From the NCBI GenBank assembly GCA_963573305.1, contig OY754330.1, forward strand, positions 21,672,596-21,736,595: 64,000 bases of DNA, in the 5' to 3' direction. A program made the position numbers and the translations under genes. Shown here in pieces: positions 47,951-59,499 of this stretch. This DNA comes from Pyrrhosoma nymphula. Lineage: Eukaryota; Arthropoda; Insecta; Odonata; Coenagrionidae. Under the pieces are notes generated by a model. It was not told the origin of the DNA. It did no database searches and saw only the letters and a list, made by a program, of their open reading frames with translations. Each line of letters begins with the position of its first letter. Position 1 is the first letter of the stretch.

Positions 47951-48360
47951 ATCCAGGCATCCAGCAGGCAAGTACATAGAATGTGAAAGTATGTAACGAA
48001 TAAATAGCAATGATCCTGTCTCATCATTGGTCGTTCAATACTAGATTGGTTTCCTGCAGCCCCACATCCTTCCCTGTCTAATACTAGTTCCCTAACTCCC
48101 TGATATTTCTCTTCGTCTACCTTTTTATTTATTTGATCCATGTATTTATTTCTCGACCTTCCTATCGGGACTTTTCCCTCTATTGTTCTTTCAATTATAT
48201 TCTTCACAAACTCATTGTATGTACCTCTGGGTGCGCCCAGCCCATCTGGTTCTTTTTTGTATAGTTTTCCATGATCTTTTCCTCTTCTACTCCTCTGTAA
48301 ACTATTCTGTATTCTATTCGATTCTGCCTCGCTTTATATCTTCGGAAAAAAATAAAGATA
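47950..48360 (-). pseudogene. LINE reverse transcriptase C-terminal remnant
   Basis: On the minus strand the segment reads RRYKARQNRIEYRIVYRGVEEEKIMENY (48345-48262). After a frame change come GTYNEFVKNIIERTIEGKVPIGRSRNKYMDQI and VRELVLDREGCGAAGNQSS. This is the familiar C-terminal tail of a non-LTR retrotransposon (GHVLRG...IEGK..RGRPR..Y.DQI). The upstream polymerase core is missing. It is related to, but distinct from, the copy at 6985-7690, which has IRGRQGRW and LLEGRGRGK in the equivalent region. Confidence 0.75.
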
Positions 48361-49585
48361 ACCTAGGCCATCCGAGATTTTTCGTTGGCTACCCACCATG
48401 CTCCATGCGGATTAAGACCACAACGGCCTCAGAATGAATTGTTGCTTGGGGATCCAACACGAAGAAACCACATGCTACCATCTTCATTTTTTTGCTTTTA
48501 AGTCATCCTTCGCAGATATTCGGTACACTGCTTTTGAAAGCGGGCATCGCGGAGCCATTAGCTCTTTAGCGTACGTTGTCCAATGAAGGGTTAGCGGCGC
48601 ACTGTAACCAATATCAATTATTACGAAAATCTATTATCTAAACAATGACATAAATTACTTTGTAGGAAAGACCCCTGGTACGCTCGTGAGAGCGTTCCAA
48701 ATACTAAACCTGCATCGATGTTGACTTTCCTTAAAAAGTAATTATATCAATAGCAGCTTTAAAAATTACTTCGAAAGTCAAGTTTAGCATCCAATAAAAT
48801 CATTTAACTTGAATGAAAACGCAAAATAAAATGAAGGATTGAATTATCAAATAAATTAAATTTATGTGATTTCTACCAGGGAGAAGCCAAAAAATCAAAT
48901 TTTGTCATCTAAGTAGGCTAAAGCTTTTTATGCTGATTCTTAGTCAACTTAAATTCTTTCTCTGCATCATTAATATAAAGCTAAGAACTTTAGATTTGAT
49001 AGAATAGTAAGTACCCTCATTCACGATTTTCAACGCCGTGCATTTAATCCCTTTCAGAAAGTAAAGAATATCGTTTCAATAATTCTAATATATTTGAGGT
49101 TCTCAGATATTTTTCAGTTCCTTCGCTAATTCATTCAATTCAACCAAATAGGAATAATCATTCATACATATTTGAAGAGAGTCATCCACTATTGGCCAAT
49201 AAAAAGTGTCATCCCGTTAAGGACGCAGTGCCAGATGAAAAAAATGATTGAGAGTTGTGCATTATAACCTAAAAACTGATTAAGCTCCGGTTGCTGACTT
49301 CAAACAAATCAGCGCGAACACTTTAGTAAATCGTTGTAACATCTTTCGGAAATATCTCATTTTAAATATTTTTCTGAATTAAACTGCATACTGTTACATC
49401 TGCAGTGATAAGTTTGGAATACGTATTGCTTCTTTGTCCTGAAGGTTGCCACCGACAACATGCAAATGCCTAATGGGTCACCTAAAGCTCCTGTAAACTA
49501 TTTTTGCTATGTGATTTAATTCTTGATCATACCAAGGGGCAATAAATTATTATTATTATATTATATTATTAATTTCCAATCCAAC
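48361..49585. other. no feature recognised
   Basis: AT-rich sequence without open frames of note. Confidence 0.5.
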
Positions 49586-50180
49586 GGCAGGACTTCGGAG
49601 AGTGCGGGAGCGAGATCATACGCGGCGGCGCGGCGGCAGCGCAACTCCAAGCGTGCTTCGCAAGCCACTCGCGTCCTTTGCCTCGCCACCCTCCGATGCT
49701 TCAGCGTCCCAATGACGAGACGCATGCAAGGACAATGGATGCCTGGGGAGAAGGGCAGGGAGAAGCAAGATAGTCGCTTCGCCTTTGAAGGCCACGGGCA
49801 AATATAACTATGACCCGTCCGCGCACTCACAAGATTTATCGAATGGGATGGGTGCGTCGAGGTTTTATTCGGAGGGGGAGGATGAGGGAGGCGGAGTGCG
49901 TATCGGGGTTGAATTAAATCTGACTGGCCGGGTACCCAGAATGCCCCGCGGAGCAAGAGGACCCAAGGAGGGTCACCCCCCGCCGCTAATCTCTCCCAGC
50001 GAGTGACCAAACCAGAAAAACAATGCTGACAAAAAAAGAATCGGGGGTGAAAACCGAAGCTATTCGGGGGGGATGTGGCGTGGGGGGTGGAGTTTTTGGA
50101 GACAGCAGAGGGGGCGGGGAGGAGGAGGGCAGGGATGAGGCGCGTGGAGAGGTGAATGAAATGAGATGGGCACGATGAAG
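49586..50180. other. CpG-rich and G-rich segment, 213-codon frame of doubtful status
   Basis: CpG-dense at 49590-49990 (ACGCGGCGGCGCGGCGGCAG near 49620), then G-rich to 50180. The longest frame (minus, 50202-49561, 213 residues) has no recognisable domain and is rich in Pro, Ser, Arg and Leu. Stop codons are rare on both strands here, so length alone is no evidence. A first exon or regulatory island is possible. Confidence 0.25.
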
Positions 50181-50835
50181 CCGCAAAACAGCGCAGCAAC
50201 AAAAACCCCTTTCATGAAGGCGGGAGAGCAGCGGATTTAGGGCTACATTATTTTATTTCCGAATGGGATTGAGGAACGGGCACATTATGTCATCTCCTTC
50301 CGCAACCCTCCCCCCACCCCTCACTTCCACCACAGAAACCTGCCCTTTTTCACCCTGGAGCGAAAATATCCTCTACCTCTTCCATCGGAATTGGAATATA
50401 CACGAAATGAATACGACCAATGCCTACAAAATTATTTTCGGTTATCCGCCGCAGCTGGCGGATCCCGCGGGCGCTCGCAACAAAAGCCACGAAAGTGTGG
50501 AGAGGGGACTGGATTGCATTGCGCCACTCCACGGAGGCGGCGCGGAAAATATAAACCCCACAGTGGCACGGACCAAATGCGCGATTCTGAAAATTGCCAC
50601 CACAGCGATTGTGATAAAAAGGTACCGGTACAAGTAAAAGACAACCAAATGCAGCTACATCAGTAGGTATTTCACTTACAAATGTGTAGTTATCAACAAC
50701 TATGCAGCGTAAAAAACATAAATTGTAACCTCAGTGACTGCATATTACTCTAACACTTTCATCAATTTACATTGAAAAAACTATAGAATTTCAGTGGTCA
50801 GGGAAGACAAAATTTTAATAGTAACTGTTTTAAAA
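50181..50835. other. no gene recognised
   Basis: 50260-50640 carries overlapping frames (124, 91, 70, 68 codons) around a small GGCGGAT palindrome near 50446-50465. None has a recognisable domain. Confidence 0.35.
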
Positions 50836-51668
50836 TATCAATTTTCATCTACATCTACATCCACATATTACCCCGCAAGCCGCCTCAATAGGCGTGTGGC
50901 GGGGGGGGTGTTAGGACACCAGCCGTTTAAAGATAAAAAGGAAACGCTCTAATGAAATTACGCCTAGCATTTATTATAGTCCCTTATTGTTCGGGGGAAA
51001 AACGAATTCCCATACCTATCCGTTCGGCAAAATATCTCTCTTAATTTATCGTTTCTGTCGGACCTGGAAATATAGTGGGGTTCTAATATGATGTTCTCCG
51101 TGTCGATCTGAAAGATATCTATTCTCAATTGTTCAAGCAATCTAAGCCTAGCGCGTAGCCTCCGAGTCTCTAGCGGTTCCCAGCCTAATTCGTTTAACAT
51201 CTGTGTAACGCTGTCAGTACGCCCGTAGCTGTTTTTGACGAATCGTGCAGCTTTCCTTTGTATTTTATTAAGTTCCCGGACTAAGTCTTTCTGCACCGGA
51301 TCCCATATGCTCGCTGCATATTCAAGGTGTGGCCGGACGAGTGCGAAATAGCACCTCTCTTTTACTTTTTCATCCGAAAATCTTCCCACAATACGCTTGA
51401 CGAATCCTAGCTTCTTCAGAGCTCTGCCACAAATATTTCTTATATGTGCTCCCCACGATAGGTCCGAAGTTATCGTAACTTCTAGATACTTCACTTCATC
51501 TGTCGCCTTTATGTTAACACCATCCACAGCATATACATGGGAATAGTTGGACGACCTCCGCAAGAATTGTACCGCCGTGCATTTGCTTAGATTATGTTCG
51601 AGTCCCCACTCTTGGCTCCACTCATGAACGTTGTTTAAATACGATGATAAGGTTTCAAAGTCAGAGTG
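50836..51668 (-). mobile_element. jockey/CR1-type LINE, 5'-truncated, TAGATG tail
   Basis: A 5'-truncated copy containing the end of the reverse transcriptase ORF, about 110 bp of 3' untranslated sequence and a tail. On the plus strand the tail is CATCTACATCTACATCCACA (50848-50867), so its sense has repeated TAGATG. The conserved 3' words CCCCGCAAGCCGCCTC and GTGTGGCGGGGGG lie at 50871-50909. The 5' break is next to a T11 run at 51679-51689. Further 3' ends of this family are at 4221-4288, 23310-23390 and 24440-24640. Confidence 0.85.
50964..51668 (-). CDS. C-terminal part of LINE reverse transcriptase ORF (open, truncated)
   Basis: The open frame extends to 51836, but only residues from about 57 on are element-derived; the first ~55 are AT-rich flank. 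Numbered from 51836, it shows WSQEWGLEHNLSKC (73-86) and VKYLEVTITSDLSW (115-128, where YLGV is usual). Further on are VRPHLEYAASIWDP (167-180), ELNKIQRKAARFV (188-200), LGWEPLETRRLRARL (217-231) and RTDRYGNSFFPRTIRDYN (271-288). These are the thumb and C-terminal blocks of jockey/CR1-superfamily reverse transcriptases. The YxDD catalytic box lies upstream of the break, so the product cannot be an active polymerase. No stops or frameshifts interrupt 235 codons, indicating a fairly young insertion. Confidence 0.85.
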   Translation of the reverse strand, partial: HSDFETLSSYLNNVHEWSQEWGLEHNLSKCTAVQFLRRSSNYSHVYAVDGVNIKATDEVKYLEVTITSDLSWGAHIRNICGRALKKLGFVKRIVGRFSDEKVKERCYFALVRPHLEYAASIWDPVQKDLVRELNKIQRKAARFVKNSYGRTDSVTQMLNELGWEPLETRRLRARLRLLEQLRIDIFQIDTENIILEPHYISRSDRNDKLREIFCRTDRYGNSFFPRTIRDYNKC

Positions 51669-52819
51669 ATCACTAATTTTTTTTTTTAATAATAATTTTG
51701 AAAAGCCTATTGTAATTATAAGAAAAGTATCATCATTCCCTAATAAGATGAAAATTTTCATAAAAGGTAAAATAATTGTAATGATTCCGCGAATGAGAAT
51801 TACAGCAAAAAAGCAAAATATAAGTACATTCTTCAACTACATCATTTATTTGTACTTCTGTTTATATTTTCTATCATTGAGCGAAGCGGAAAATGATTAA
51901 TATCCAGAGGAAAACGCTCCACATTCCAACTTATTTATTAATTACTATTTACTCTTCCTAATTTAATTGCTACTTATAAAAAGGTTAAAAAATGAAATCT
52001 TAATGCACTAATGGCAGTCGCATTAACATTGGACTAACCTTACACACTTCTCAGATATTTAAATATAGAGTTACCATTAAAAATATGCATTTATCATAAC
52101 TGAAATCTATTAGTAATAGATAGGCTAATAAAATTTAGTTGAAAAAAATATTAGAAGCCTTGATTGTGTCTGAATTTTTTTTAAATTAATGGTTACAATT
52201 TTATAATACGGTTCCAAAAGAATTCATTTTTTACAATGGCAATCAGTAATAGTCTAATCCTAATCATTTGTTATTCCTAAATATAATTCTCATGTATCAT
52301 TTTACTCGATTTCACTATAAGAAACTGTTTATCTTGGAGCACTATTTGCATGAGTGTGTTCCCGGATGGTGCAAACTGAACGTATGAATAAATTATTATA
52401 TGAAACATCAATTATTATATAAATAAATAAAATTATATGAAGCATGGGATAGCCAGCCAATGCCTCTTTCGAAGTTGTTTTTCAAATCTTCCCAGTTTTT
52501 TGCAAATCTCCGCGCGACGCTGCGCGATTGATTAAAACTGTTGCAAAATTACGACACTCGTAAACAGCGTTACTCTCATCTCATTTCAGTATCTCCGCAA
52601 CCTCCCAACGGAAAGTTTCGAAGGCTTGGGAGGGTAATTTTTGAAGAGTTAAAATAAAGCCGATAGACTAGGAAAGTTTCCCGGAAACTTTCAGAGAATA
52701 TACAGATAGAAAGTATACATCTCCATGGCAACAGACACAGCAGCTTCCTCGATTCGATCTTTTGAAAAGGAGAATGCGGGAGTACCCCTGCGACAGTAAC
52801 TTCTAACTCGGTCAAGCAC
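51669..52819. other. no feature recognised
   Basis: AT-rich sequence with TTATTATAT-type simple runs near 52380-52440. Confidence 0.45.
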
Positions 52820-53185
52820 CGACGGCGAGTAAGAGTTTTTCCAACGGCGACTCTACCCGCACCTGCAGCGTCCCACCCTCAACCTTTGGTGCACATTTTT
52901 TACGCTCTCCCACATTCTCTCTCAGCAGCATGAGCGTTGGCAAATGAGCGCTTATCTCAATCTCCTTGGCAGCGAAGCGCTGCATCGTCCGACCGGTTCC
53001 TCCCGCACTCGCCCGCGAAGTCGAAGCGAAAGCAGAAAGGAAAGAAAAGGAGAAAGAAGAAGACGCGCAGGGTGTCACACTAGGAATGCGGCTCCATCGG
53101 CTTGAGGTCGCGCTACACGGTGCGCTCAAGCAAGCACCCACAACGACGGGAGGACCGGCCGGGCGTGTGAGTACTCATGACTGAA
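52820..53185. other. CpG-rich segment, possible exon or regulatory island
   Basis: Two antiparallel frames overlap: plus 52966-53184, 72 residues, Glu/Lys-rich in the middle, and minus 53141-52812, 109 residues. On the plus strand GTGTGAGTA at 53165-53173 would make an acceptable splice donor. There is no recognised domain, so this is only a candidate. Confidence 0.2.
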
Positions 53186-53478
53186 GGAAAGAACGACTCA
53201 TCGAGGCAGAGGGCGAAAACAAGACACTACCGACCACCGCGGCCCATAAATTAAAAAAAAATAAACTTCCCCTCCGACCTCATCCGCAGAGTGGAGTAAC
53301 CAAAATCGCTTTATGATGTTCTTATTTTTTCTTTCACTGTGGATCTCATTTTTTGTACCGTGGAAGGGAAGACTGAGATTTTTTTAAAAAATTTGAATGC
53401 ATGGTCAAATGAAAACGTTAGAACTGAGTCGCGCAACTTTTTCTGGACGTCATGGCACGATTTATTAACTTAAACATT

Positions 53479-53700
53479 GCCGGCCCCGGTGGCGACGCGG
53501 CAGGGTAATGTCCTCGCCGGCTAATCCGAGGGTCGCGGGTTCGAGTTCCACCTGGGTCGGATTTTCACCCCCCCTGGGCATGAGTGTTTCTGTCAAGTTC
53601 CAAGGTGGTTCGGCCCCTGCGAAACCTTACAACAAGCCAATGGGCATCGCAGGGGCATACGGACCACCAGGATCGTCTGAGGCCAAAAAAATAAAAGTTA
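53479..53700 (+). mobile_element. tRNA-derived SINE
   Basis: The head (about 53482-53560) resembles a degenerate tRNA gene. GGTGGCGACGCGGCAGGGTA (53489-53508) is in the position of box A and the D-arm. CTCG and CGAG flank a CCGGCTAATC anticodon-like loop. GGTTCGAGTTCC (53538-53549) is a box B. About 140 bp of unrelated body follow, ending in an A-rich CAAAAAAATAAAAG (53685-53698). The T-stem and acceptor are not properly paired, so it is not a functional tRNA gene. No convincing TSD is visible. Internal box A/B promoters imply RNA polymerase III transcription when active. Confidence 0.75.
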
Positions 53701-55329
53701 TTTGGCAAGAAAAAAGAGTACTATTCCAATGATAAGATTTCCATCAATCGGTTACAGCAATTTCCCCAAAACATAATCACCCAACGTTTTAGATGATATA
53801 GCCAAACTTTTTTCACCGATTATTTTCCAGTATCTCGCAAAGTACATCTCTTTTGAAAGAAGATCTGTAAAGTGTATATAGACACAAGGCGTGAAAAAGT
53901 TTCAGGAGAGGCTTGCACGTGGGGGGCGAGAGGGTTTCATGAAAATTTATAATACCCTGCCATTAATTTTCTGATCGTAATTTACTTCGCTGATCCCCTT
54001 TAAAAAATCAGAAAATTCCGGCAATTCGATACCCCGATGATGGGGGGACTTAATTGAAAGGGGAGAAGTCGAATGGCGCAGAGGGGGGGAACAGGGGGAG
54101 CAGGTTTCGCTGTGGAGGAAGAGTATGGGGGAACAGCGAGAAAGACAAACGACTGTGGCTTCCCGGGAAACAAACGCTGCATAATTTAAAATCGCGAGTT
54201 AACTAGCTATAAACTGCGATACATACAAATAACGCGAAACATCGCATAAAAAATTAATGAAACCAGCGTGAAAGTTACTCGATTGGAGGTGGAAAGCGAG
54301 TTATGAACCAGTAAAAATGAACACTTTTCCCTGAATGCAATAAACAAAGCTGGAAAGAGGGGGGTGAGGGGGTAGAAAAGAGACATGTTCATGGGAAGTG
54401 GGGTTGGGGTTAACTGGTATCGAAGGATGCGCGAGGGAAAATTTCAAAATCCACGAAACAGCAAACCACCTTTCTCCCTCTCCTATACACTCACACATCC
54501 ACCCCCGCCCCTTTCACGCAGACAACCCCTTCCAACGTCCCCCCTCCCACTCCCACGTGGCCGCTAATGCTATTGGTCCGCTAATCCGATTGCGAGAGAA
54601 CCCCCAACCAAACGCTAAATCTTTTTCCTTCGTCGCTCTTCTCAATTTCACGACTTCCCCCTTCATTGCCGCGGAATCAACATCCCCAGCCCCTTTCTCT
54701 AACCGCATACAGACCGAAGGAGGGAAGAAATACGGGGTTCGTCGACCCCCCGCCAAGCGCGGAAGTAGGTGACTGACGGCACGGCAAACACACGTGCTTC
54801 AGAGCCCGCCTGGGTGACTGAGTACGAGTATTCCCGTGCAGGTATCACACGTCGGATCCGTGGCGCAAAATCCTCTTTGGGAATTTCATTTTTTTTGCAC
54901 CGGGGTGGAGGGGAGTTGCGACAGCAAGGGGTGGGGTCTCCTTCTCTCCCTCAACAACAGCAGCGGTGGTGGCGGAAGAAGATCCCTCCTAGGGGCAACC
55001 GACAGTGTGGTAATACCGGAATGCATTCGCTCATAGTGAAGCGTCGTATTTGTCAGCCGTGGTGACGTGGAGGAAACTAGCGCGCATAGCGGATGGAATC
55101 AAGTCTCTTGGCACAGAGTGTGAATGGACGAAATGTGTGCTCCTTCGAGGGCTATTCAGTGGGATACTTCGAGTGAATCAAGGCATATCTCTTTCGAGGA
55201 AATTCACTCAGTTCCGCAATTAGCGCCGTAACTTCAGTATCCCTAATTTTCTAGCGGAAACCGGTGTACATGAAGTCGTACTTTGTCTAGTCACGTCATC
55301 AAATTGATAGAGTTTAAAAACGAAAGACT
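53701..55329. other. no gene recognised; mixed GC-rich patches
   Basis: 54380-54780 has overlapping Ser/Pro-rich frames on both strands without domains. The remainder is unremarkable. Confidence 0.35.
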
Positions 55330-55344
55330 TAAGCAGTTAAAATG

Positions 55345-55600
55345 AAGAGCTTTATACTTTTCCACACTGAATTCCAATCTTTTAAAAATAAATTACTAAA
55401 CCATCGAAATCAAAACATATTTACTATTCCACACTAAATACTAATCAACCGACCATCGTTTGTAGAGGTCACTGTCATTTCCAAGGAACAAGATTAAATT
55501 CATCACTTGTAAACAATAATATTCAGCCCTGGAAATTTGAAAGTTTTTTGTTTTAATCAGCAGCTGTCAACAAAGTGAAGCCAAAAACTATTCTCCGAGT
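55345..55600 (-). mobile_element. old PLE foldback remnant
   Basis: On the plus strand AATCAACCGACCAT(C)G and CACTGTCATTTCC (55441-55483) match the left arm of the foldback at 30632-30867 (AACAACCGACCATGG, TGTGTCATTTACC). TTCCACACT occurs twice upstream (55361, 55425). To the right TGTCAACAAAGTGAAGCC (55567-55584) resembles the PLE tail in plus sense. Boundaries and TSD are not clear. It is an old copy, perhaps with a duplicated left arm. Confidence 0.5.
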
Positions 55601-56830
55601 TGGAAAGTGCCACTGACCGAACGCATATTTTTATAGCGTTTCAGTGGAAGACATTGGTATTATTGCCCTGCTGGAAGGAAAATATTTCTACCGAGTCCCC
55701 CAAAACATTATTGAGTGTGATCTTTTTTTTAAACACGAGTACTCTCTTCTTAACACGAAAGTTGAGATATTGTTCATGATGAACAGCGTTTGAGCAAATA
55801 CGAGAGTTCCGTGAATGTGTGCATATAGCGGTCGTGAATATCGTAATTAACTAAATAATGCAACTGAGTCATCTGAGCTGATTGATGGGACTAATGAGGC
55901 CGCATAATCATCCTCGTCTCATTAATTTAGGATTAGAAGCTAAAAGCACCATTTTGATAATTAGCTCAACTAAATGATTAAAGAGACTCCAATTAACGAT
56001 ATCCCAGCATACGCTACTCGTTAACTGAATGCCGTAGAATACATTTCAATATGGACTTATACGGGAGATAATGATGTGAATCTTAGGCATTCTCGTGGAA
56101 TACTAACTCTCCTTTCTCTACATGTCCCTTTCCAATCTCGCCCCAATATTAGCCGAATGGTTTACCACACGATGGTGATAATTAAGTGATTTTACTGCAC
56201 AGAATGCTCAGTTATAAGGTATTTTCGCGAGTTCCAGGGGCCCTTACATATGACGCCCGCTGTAATTTTAACGAATAATCTCGCAACAAATATTTTTCAG
56301 CTGTTTTTAATGTTTTTCTCAGCGCATTACTCAGTAAATTGTACACATTATACAGCATTATGGAATGAAGCTTGGTAGAACGGGGACCGTCTTTAATCCT
56401 AATATCCTCGTGTGCGACACGTACCTGATTTTCGAAAAAAAGCATGCACGTGGGTCACGAATAAATATTTTTGGTACCTCTGCACGGGCCGGAGAGTCAA
56501 TAACGCTCCGGCCTGACAATACCAAGGCTAGGCACCCCAGAAGATATTATTCTTTATTTTGGAGTTGCCATTCCTTGCGTTCGTGGGTTGTGCGGCAGCT
56601 TATATTCACAATACTAATAACAAATTGTCTGCCTTTTTTACAACAAAAATTATGTTCTAATATTGCAGAAATATATATATTTAAATTGAGTTTAACATGT
56701 AAGTGAATACTAACTTATCAATTACACAAAGTAAGCATAAGAAAAACTACAAACATATACATATATTGAAATCTCTTGTCAATTGAATCTAACAATAATT
56801 TTGAGGAGATTTTCAACATCTCTATTTAAG
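55601..56830. other. no feature recognised
   Basis: AT-rich sequence. A 113-codon plus frame (56365-56706) and a small GCCGGAG/CTCCGGC hairpin at about 56489-56513 are without further support. Confidence 0.4.
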
Positions 56831-56834
56831 GGCA

Positions 56835-57240
56835 GGCAAGCATTAAATTTTCGAAAAAAAAGTGACTTCGTGCCCGATAGATGATATAGCTTTTGATATT
56901 TTTTTGTGAAGTTTAGGAGCAATGTAGTCATAGAAATTCTTGAAGACATACTATTATAGTAGGTTTAGGAATAATTAGTAATAACCGTGATTAGTTCTCA
57001 ATTTATTTCCATATGGAGACGGTTTACCATTGAGACCTCCTCGGTTATAAAAGATTCGTAATACCTTGTACACATATAAATGACGAAGTGGTAAAATTTT
57101 TCGTTTGATATATAACGGGAATGAAGATTCAGTGGTAGTAGTTCTAAGACGGACAGGTAATATTTTATTTTGAACCACACGAACTGGTTGAATATTTGTT
57201 ATGTACGTGCCTCCCCAACAAATCAGGTATTGGGTTCGTT
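56835..57240 (-). pseudogene. LINE reverse transcriptase C-terminal remnant (CR1/jockey-like)
   Basis: From 57240 on the minus strand one frame reads RTQYLICWGGTYITNIQPVRVVQNKILP (57238-57155). It continues LYIKRKILPLRHLYVYKVLRIFYNRGG to a stop at 56977-56975. After a frame change FYDYIAPKLHKKISKAISSI follows (near 56940-56870). QYxIxCWGGTY, PLxHLYVYKVLxxFY and FYxYxAPKL are the ordered C-terminal blocks of CR1/jockey-type reverse transcriptases. The catalytic part is missing and a stop precedes RTQY. It is a different family from the copy at 50836-51668. Confidence 0.75.
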
Positions 57241-59499
57241 AGCTCCGTGTACCTCCTGGGAAATGGGTGCTTTATTGGTATAAGGATTTAAGGCTCCAGG
57301 TTATATGATGTAATATTGCGTTAGCAGTTGCAAAACTTCAAAATTACTCTTACACATTCACTCGTTAGTTAAAAATTCTTACCATCCACGATTCGGTTGT
57401 GACGGGTATAAAAAACTCGATGCAGAAAAGGTCACGAGGAAGCCATATATGAAATTAGAGTGCTATAATATGTATCGGGAAAGCATGATCCGTATTGCTT
57501 TGAAAGAATCATCGACGATGCTATGTGGAGTGTCCTTTCGTTTGGCGAAGGGGGTTAAAGGACTCGGAGGAGGATGAAGTGCGATACAAATAGAAGGCAA
57601 AGGAATGCGTTGAACCCTTGGAAGGTCGCGACTGCTCCTCCGCCGCCGCACTCAACGCCCACATCCAATTCCCATCGGCGTATAAGTCTTCTCTTCATTT
57701 CCTCGTTTCGCACCGCCAATTCCCAGCTTCCTCGTCGAGCCGGCTCGAATCAACGGGTGGCTGATGCGGCTTGCGAAGTTTCCGAAGCATTCCTTTTCGA
57801 AGACTGAGCCGATGAAACTGAATGACTTATAAAGAAGCAGATAAGAAGTCCCCTTGAGTGGCTACGAGGTTTACAGACGGACGCTTCGACTTAATGAATA
57901 AAACATGTTTTTTAGGAATAATTTCCGGCGAATATCGCAAAAATGGTATCGGTGTCTCGCTCACCTTCATATGAAATGGTAAGTGCATAGTTTTTAAACC
58001 ACATGAGCCATCTGTAATGAGGCGATACAAGCTTGTTGATTATTCAAAACATTTCTAGGGTAGGTAAGATCGATATTCATCGAGATGAATTATTTTTAAC
58101 TCAAGAAAGCAGTTTCAGGACGTACGATAAAAAAATTAAGCGAGCTAAAAGAATTTCCGTATTAAGACCTGTAGAAAGCAATTTAGAAAACGCGTAAAAA
58201 TGCATCATGATTTAGGAGACATTCAGTATCAAGACCTTGACAAAACTCCATCTAACTTCAACATATTCACAGCCCGTCACCTTCGGCACTTCTCGAACGG
58301 TTCTGTTCTCTGCTTTTAGAAAATGCACTCAAAAATTAAACTACTTAAGACCTGTTTTCGATATGGTCGTTTACCCTAAAGTTTGCGGAGAGTAAAACGG
58401 CCAGACCTTTTATCACGGCCTGTAGATGAGAAAATTAACGTGAGACAATATATACTATACTAAATTTCCCTTTAATGTTCCGATAAAAACGCAGTATCCA
58501 TGTGAAAAAAATTCAGTAAATATAGGCAAATACAAGACGTTTGGAAATAAGGATGGACATCGCCGTATAAATGTTTGTTCAGTTTTGTGAAAATCCGAGC
58601 TCCATCCGCAATTCCAAGGGTTCCATCGCCAATAGTAGATGCGATTCTTATATAAAAAAAAGAAGACCGACACCCGTGATCCCTTCACCACTCATGATAC
58701 GCTCTAACGGCAGTGCCAGGGTCTTGTGACAGAGGGAAAAGGAAGAACTCATGAAAATCTCTCTTCATCCTCATTCTCCTTCTTTCCGAGGCCCGTCTCC
58801 ATATTCTCTCGAGAACCAGCGCCCAGAGACCGGAGACGGAACGGAGAGGGAGTAAAAGAGGGAAGTGAAGGAGAGAAAGAAGGGCATGATGGGAAGACAG
58901 AAACAGATGATAGCGATCCCTTAAGCCTGCATCGCAATGGGCGTCCTTCTTCCCTGCGCTGTTCCTTGCGCTCACACCATTGAGGCAACTCGGCCCGCGC
59001 GGCGATCCGCTCTCCGAAGACTTCTCCAGACGATAGCTTCCCTTCCTGCATGAGGGAGTAGGTGCTCTCTTGCGACTAAAACTAAACGTATAAACGAGGC
59101 TCTTTTTTATAATTGTCTAAAATATTCTGTTCATGAATTTCATTTCAATTTAGTGGAGCTACAAACTTATATATTACTCGTAATTAAAGTTTCCTGGCAA
59201 TAAAAATTTAAGTTGTATATTGGAGCAATCATCACAATCATATTTAATAGCACAGTCTAAAGAGAAAATGCGAAACAAAAGCTATGATCAGTCTAAAATC
59301 CGAAAATTAACAACATAAGGGATGGGAGTGGGGAATCGTGCTTGGAGCACTCCTCTACGGACGCTGAGGAAAATAGCATGAGTTCCATCATGGAAAAACG
59401 CAGGGTTTCATCGCGATGAAACCCACAGAAGATGCTAAGACAGAATTTCAGGTGAAGGACAAGGAAAAACGGGGAAAAAGGGTCCCGAGTGATGCCGGC
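57241..59499. other. no gene recognised
   Basis: AT-rich DNA with GC-richer patches near 57560-57800 and 58720-59040, where overlapping frames (up to 100 codons) lack recognisable domains. Confidence 0.4.

Noticed and set aside
49561..50202. 213-codon open frame on the minus strand
   Set aside because: No recognisable domain, GC-rich and G-rich context with few stops in any frame; kept only as part of a CpG-rich segment.
51689..51836. YxDD-like NDD in the first part of the LINE open frame
   Set aside because: Its distance to the following LINE blocks is wrong and the surrounding AT-rich residues do not resemble a reverse transcriptase; it is flanking sequence read in frame.
53482..53560. 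Functional tRNA gene
   Set aside because: Box B is present but the T-stem, acceptor and anticodon stems do not pair, and a SINE body with an A-rich end follows.
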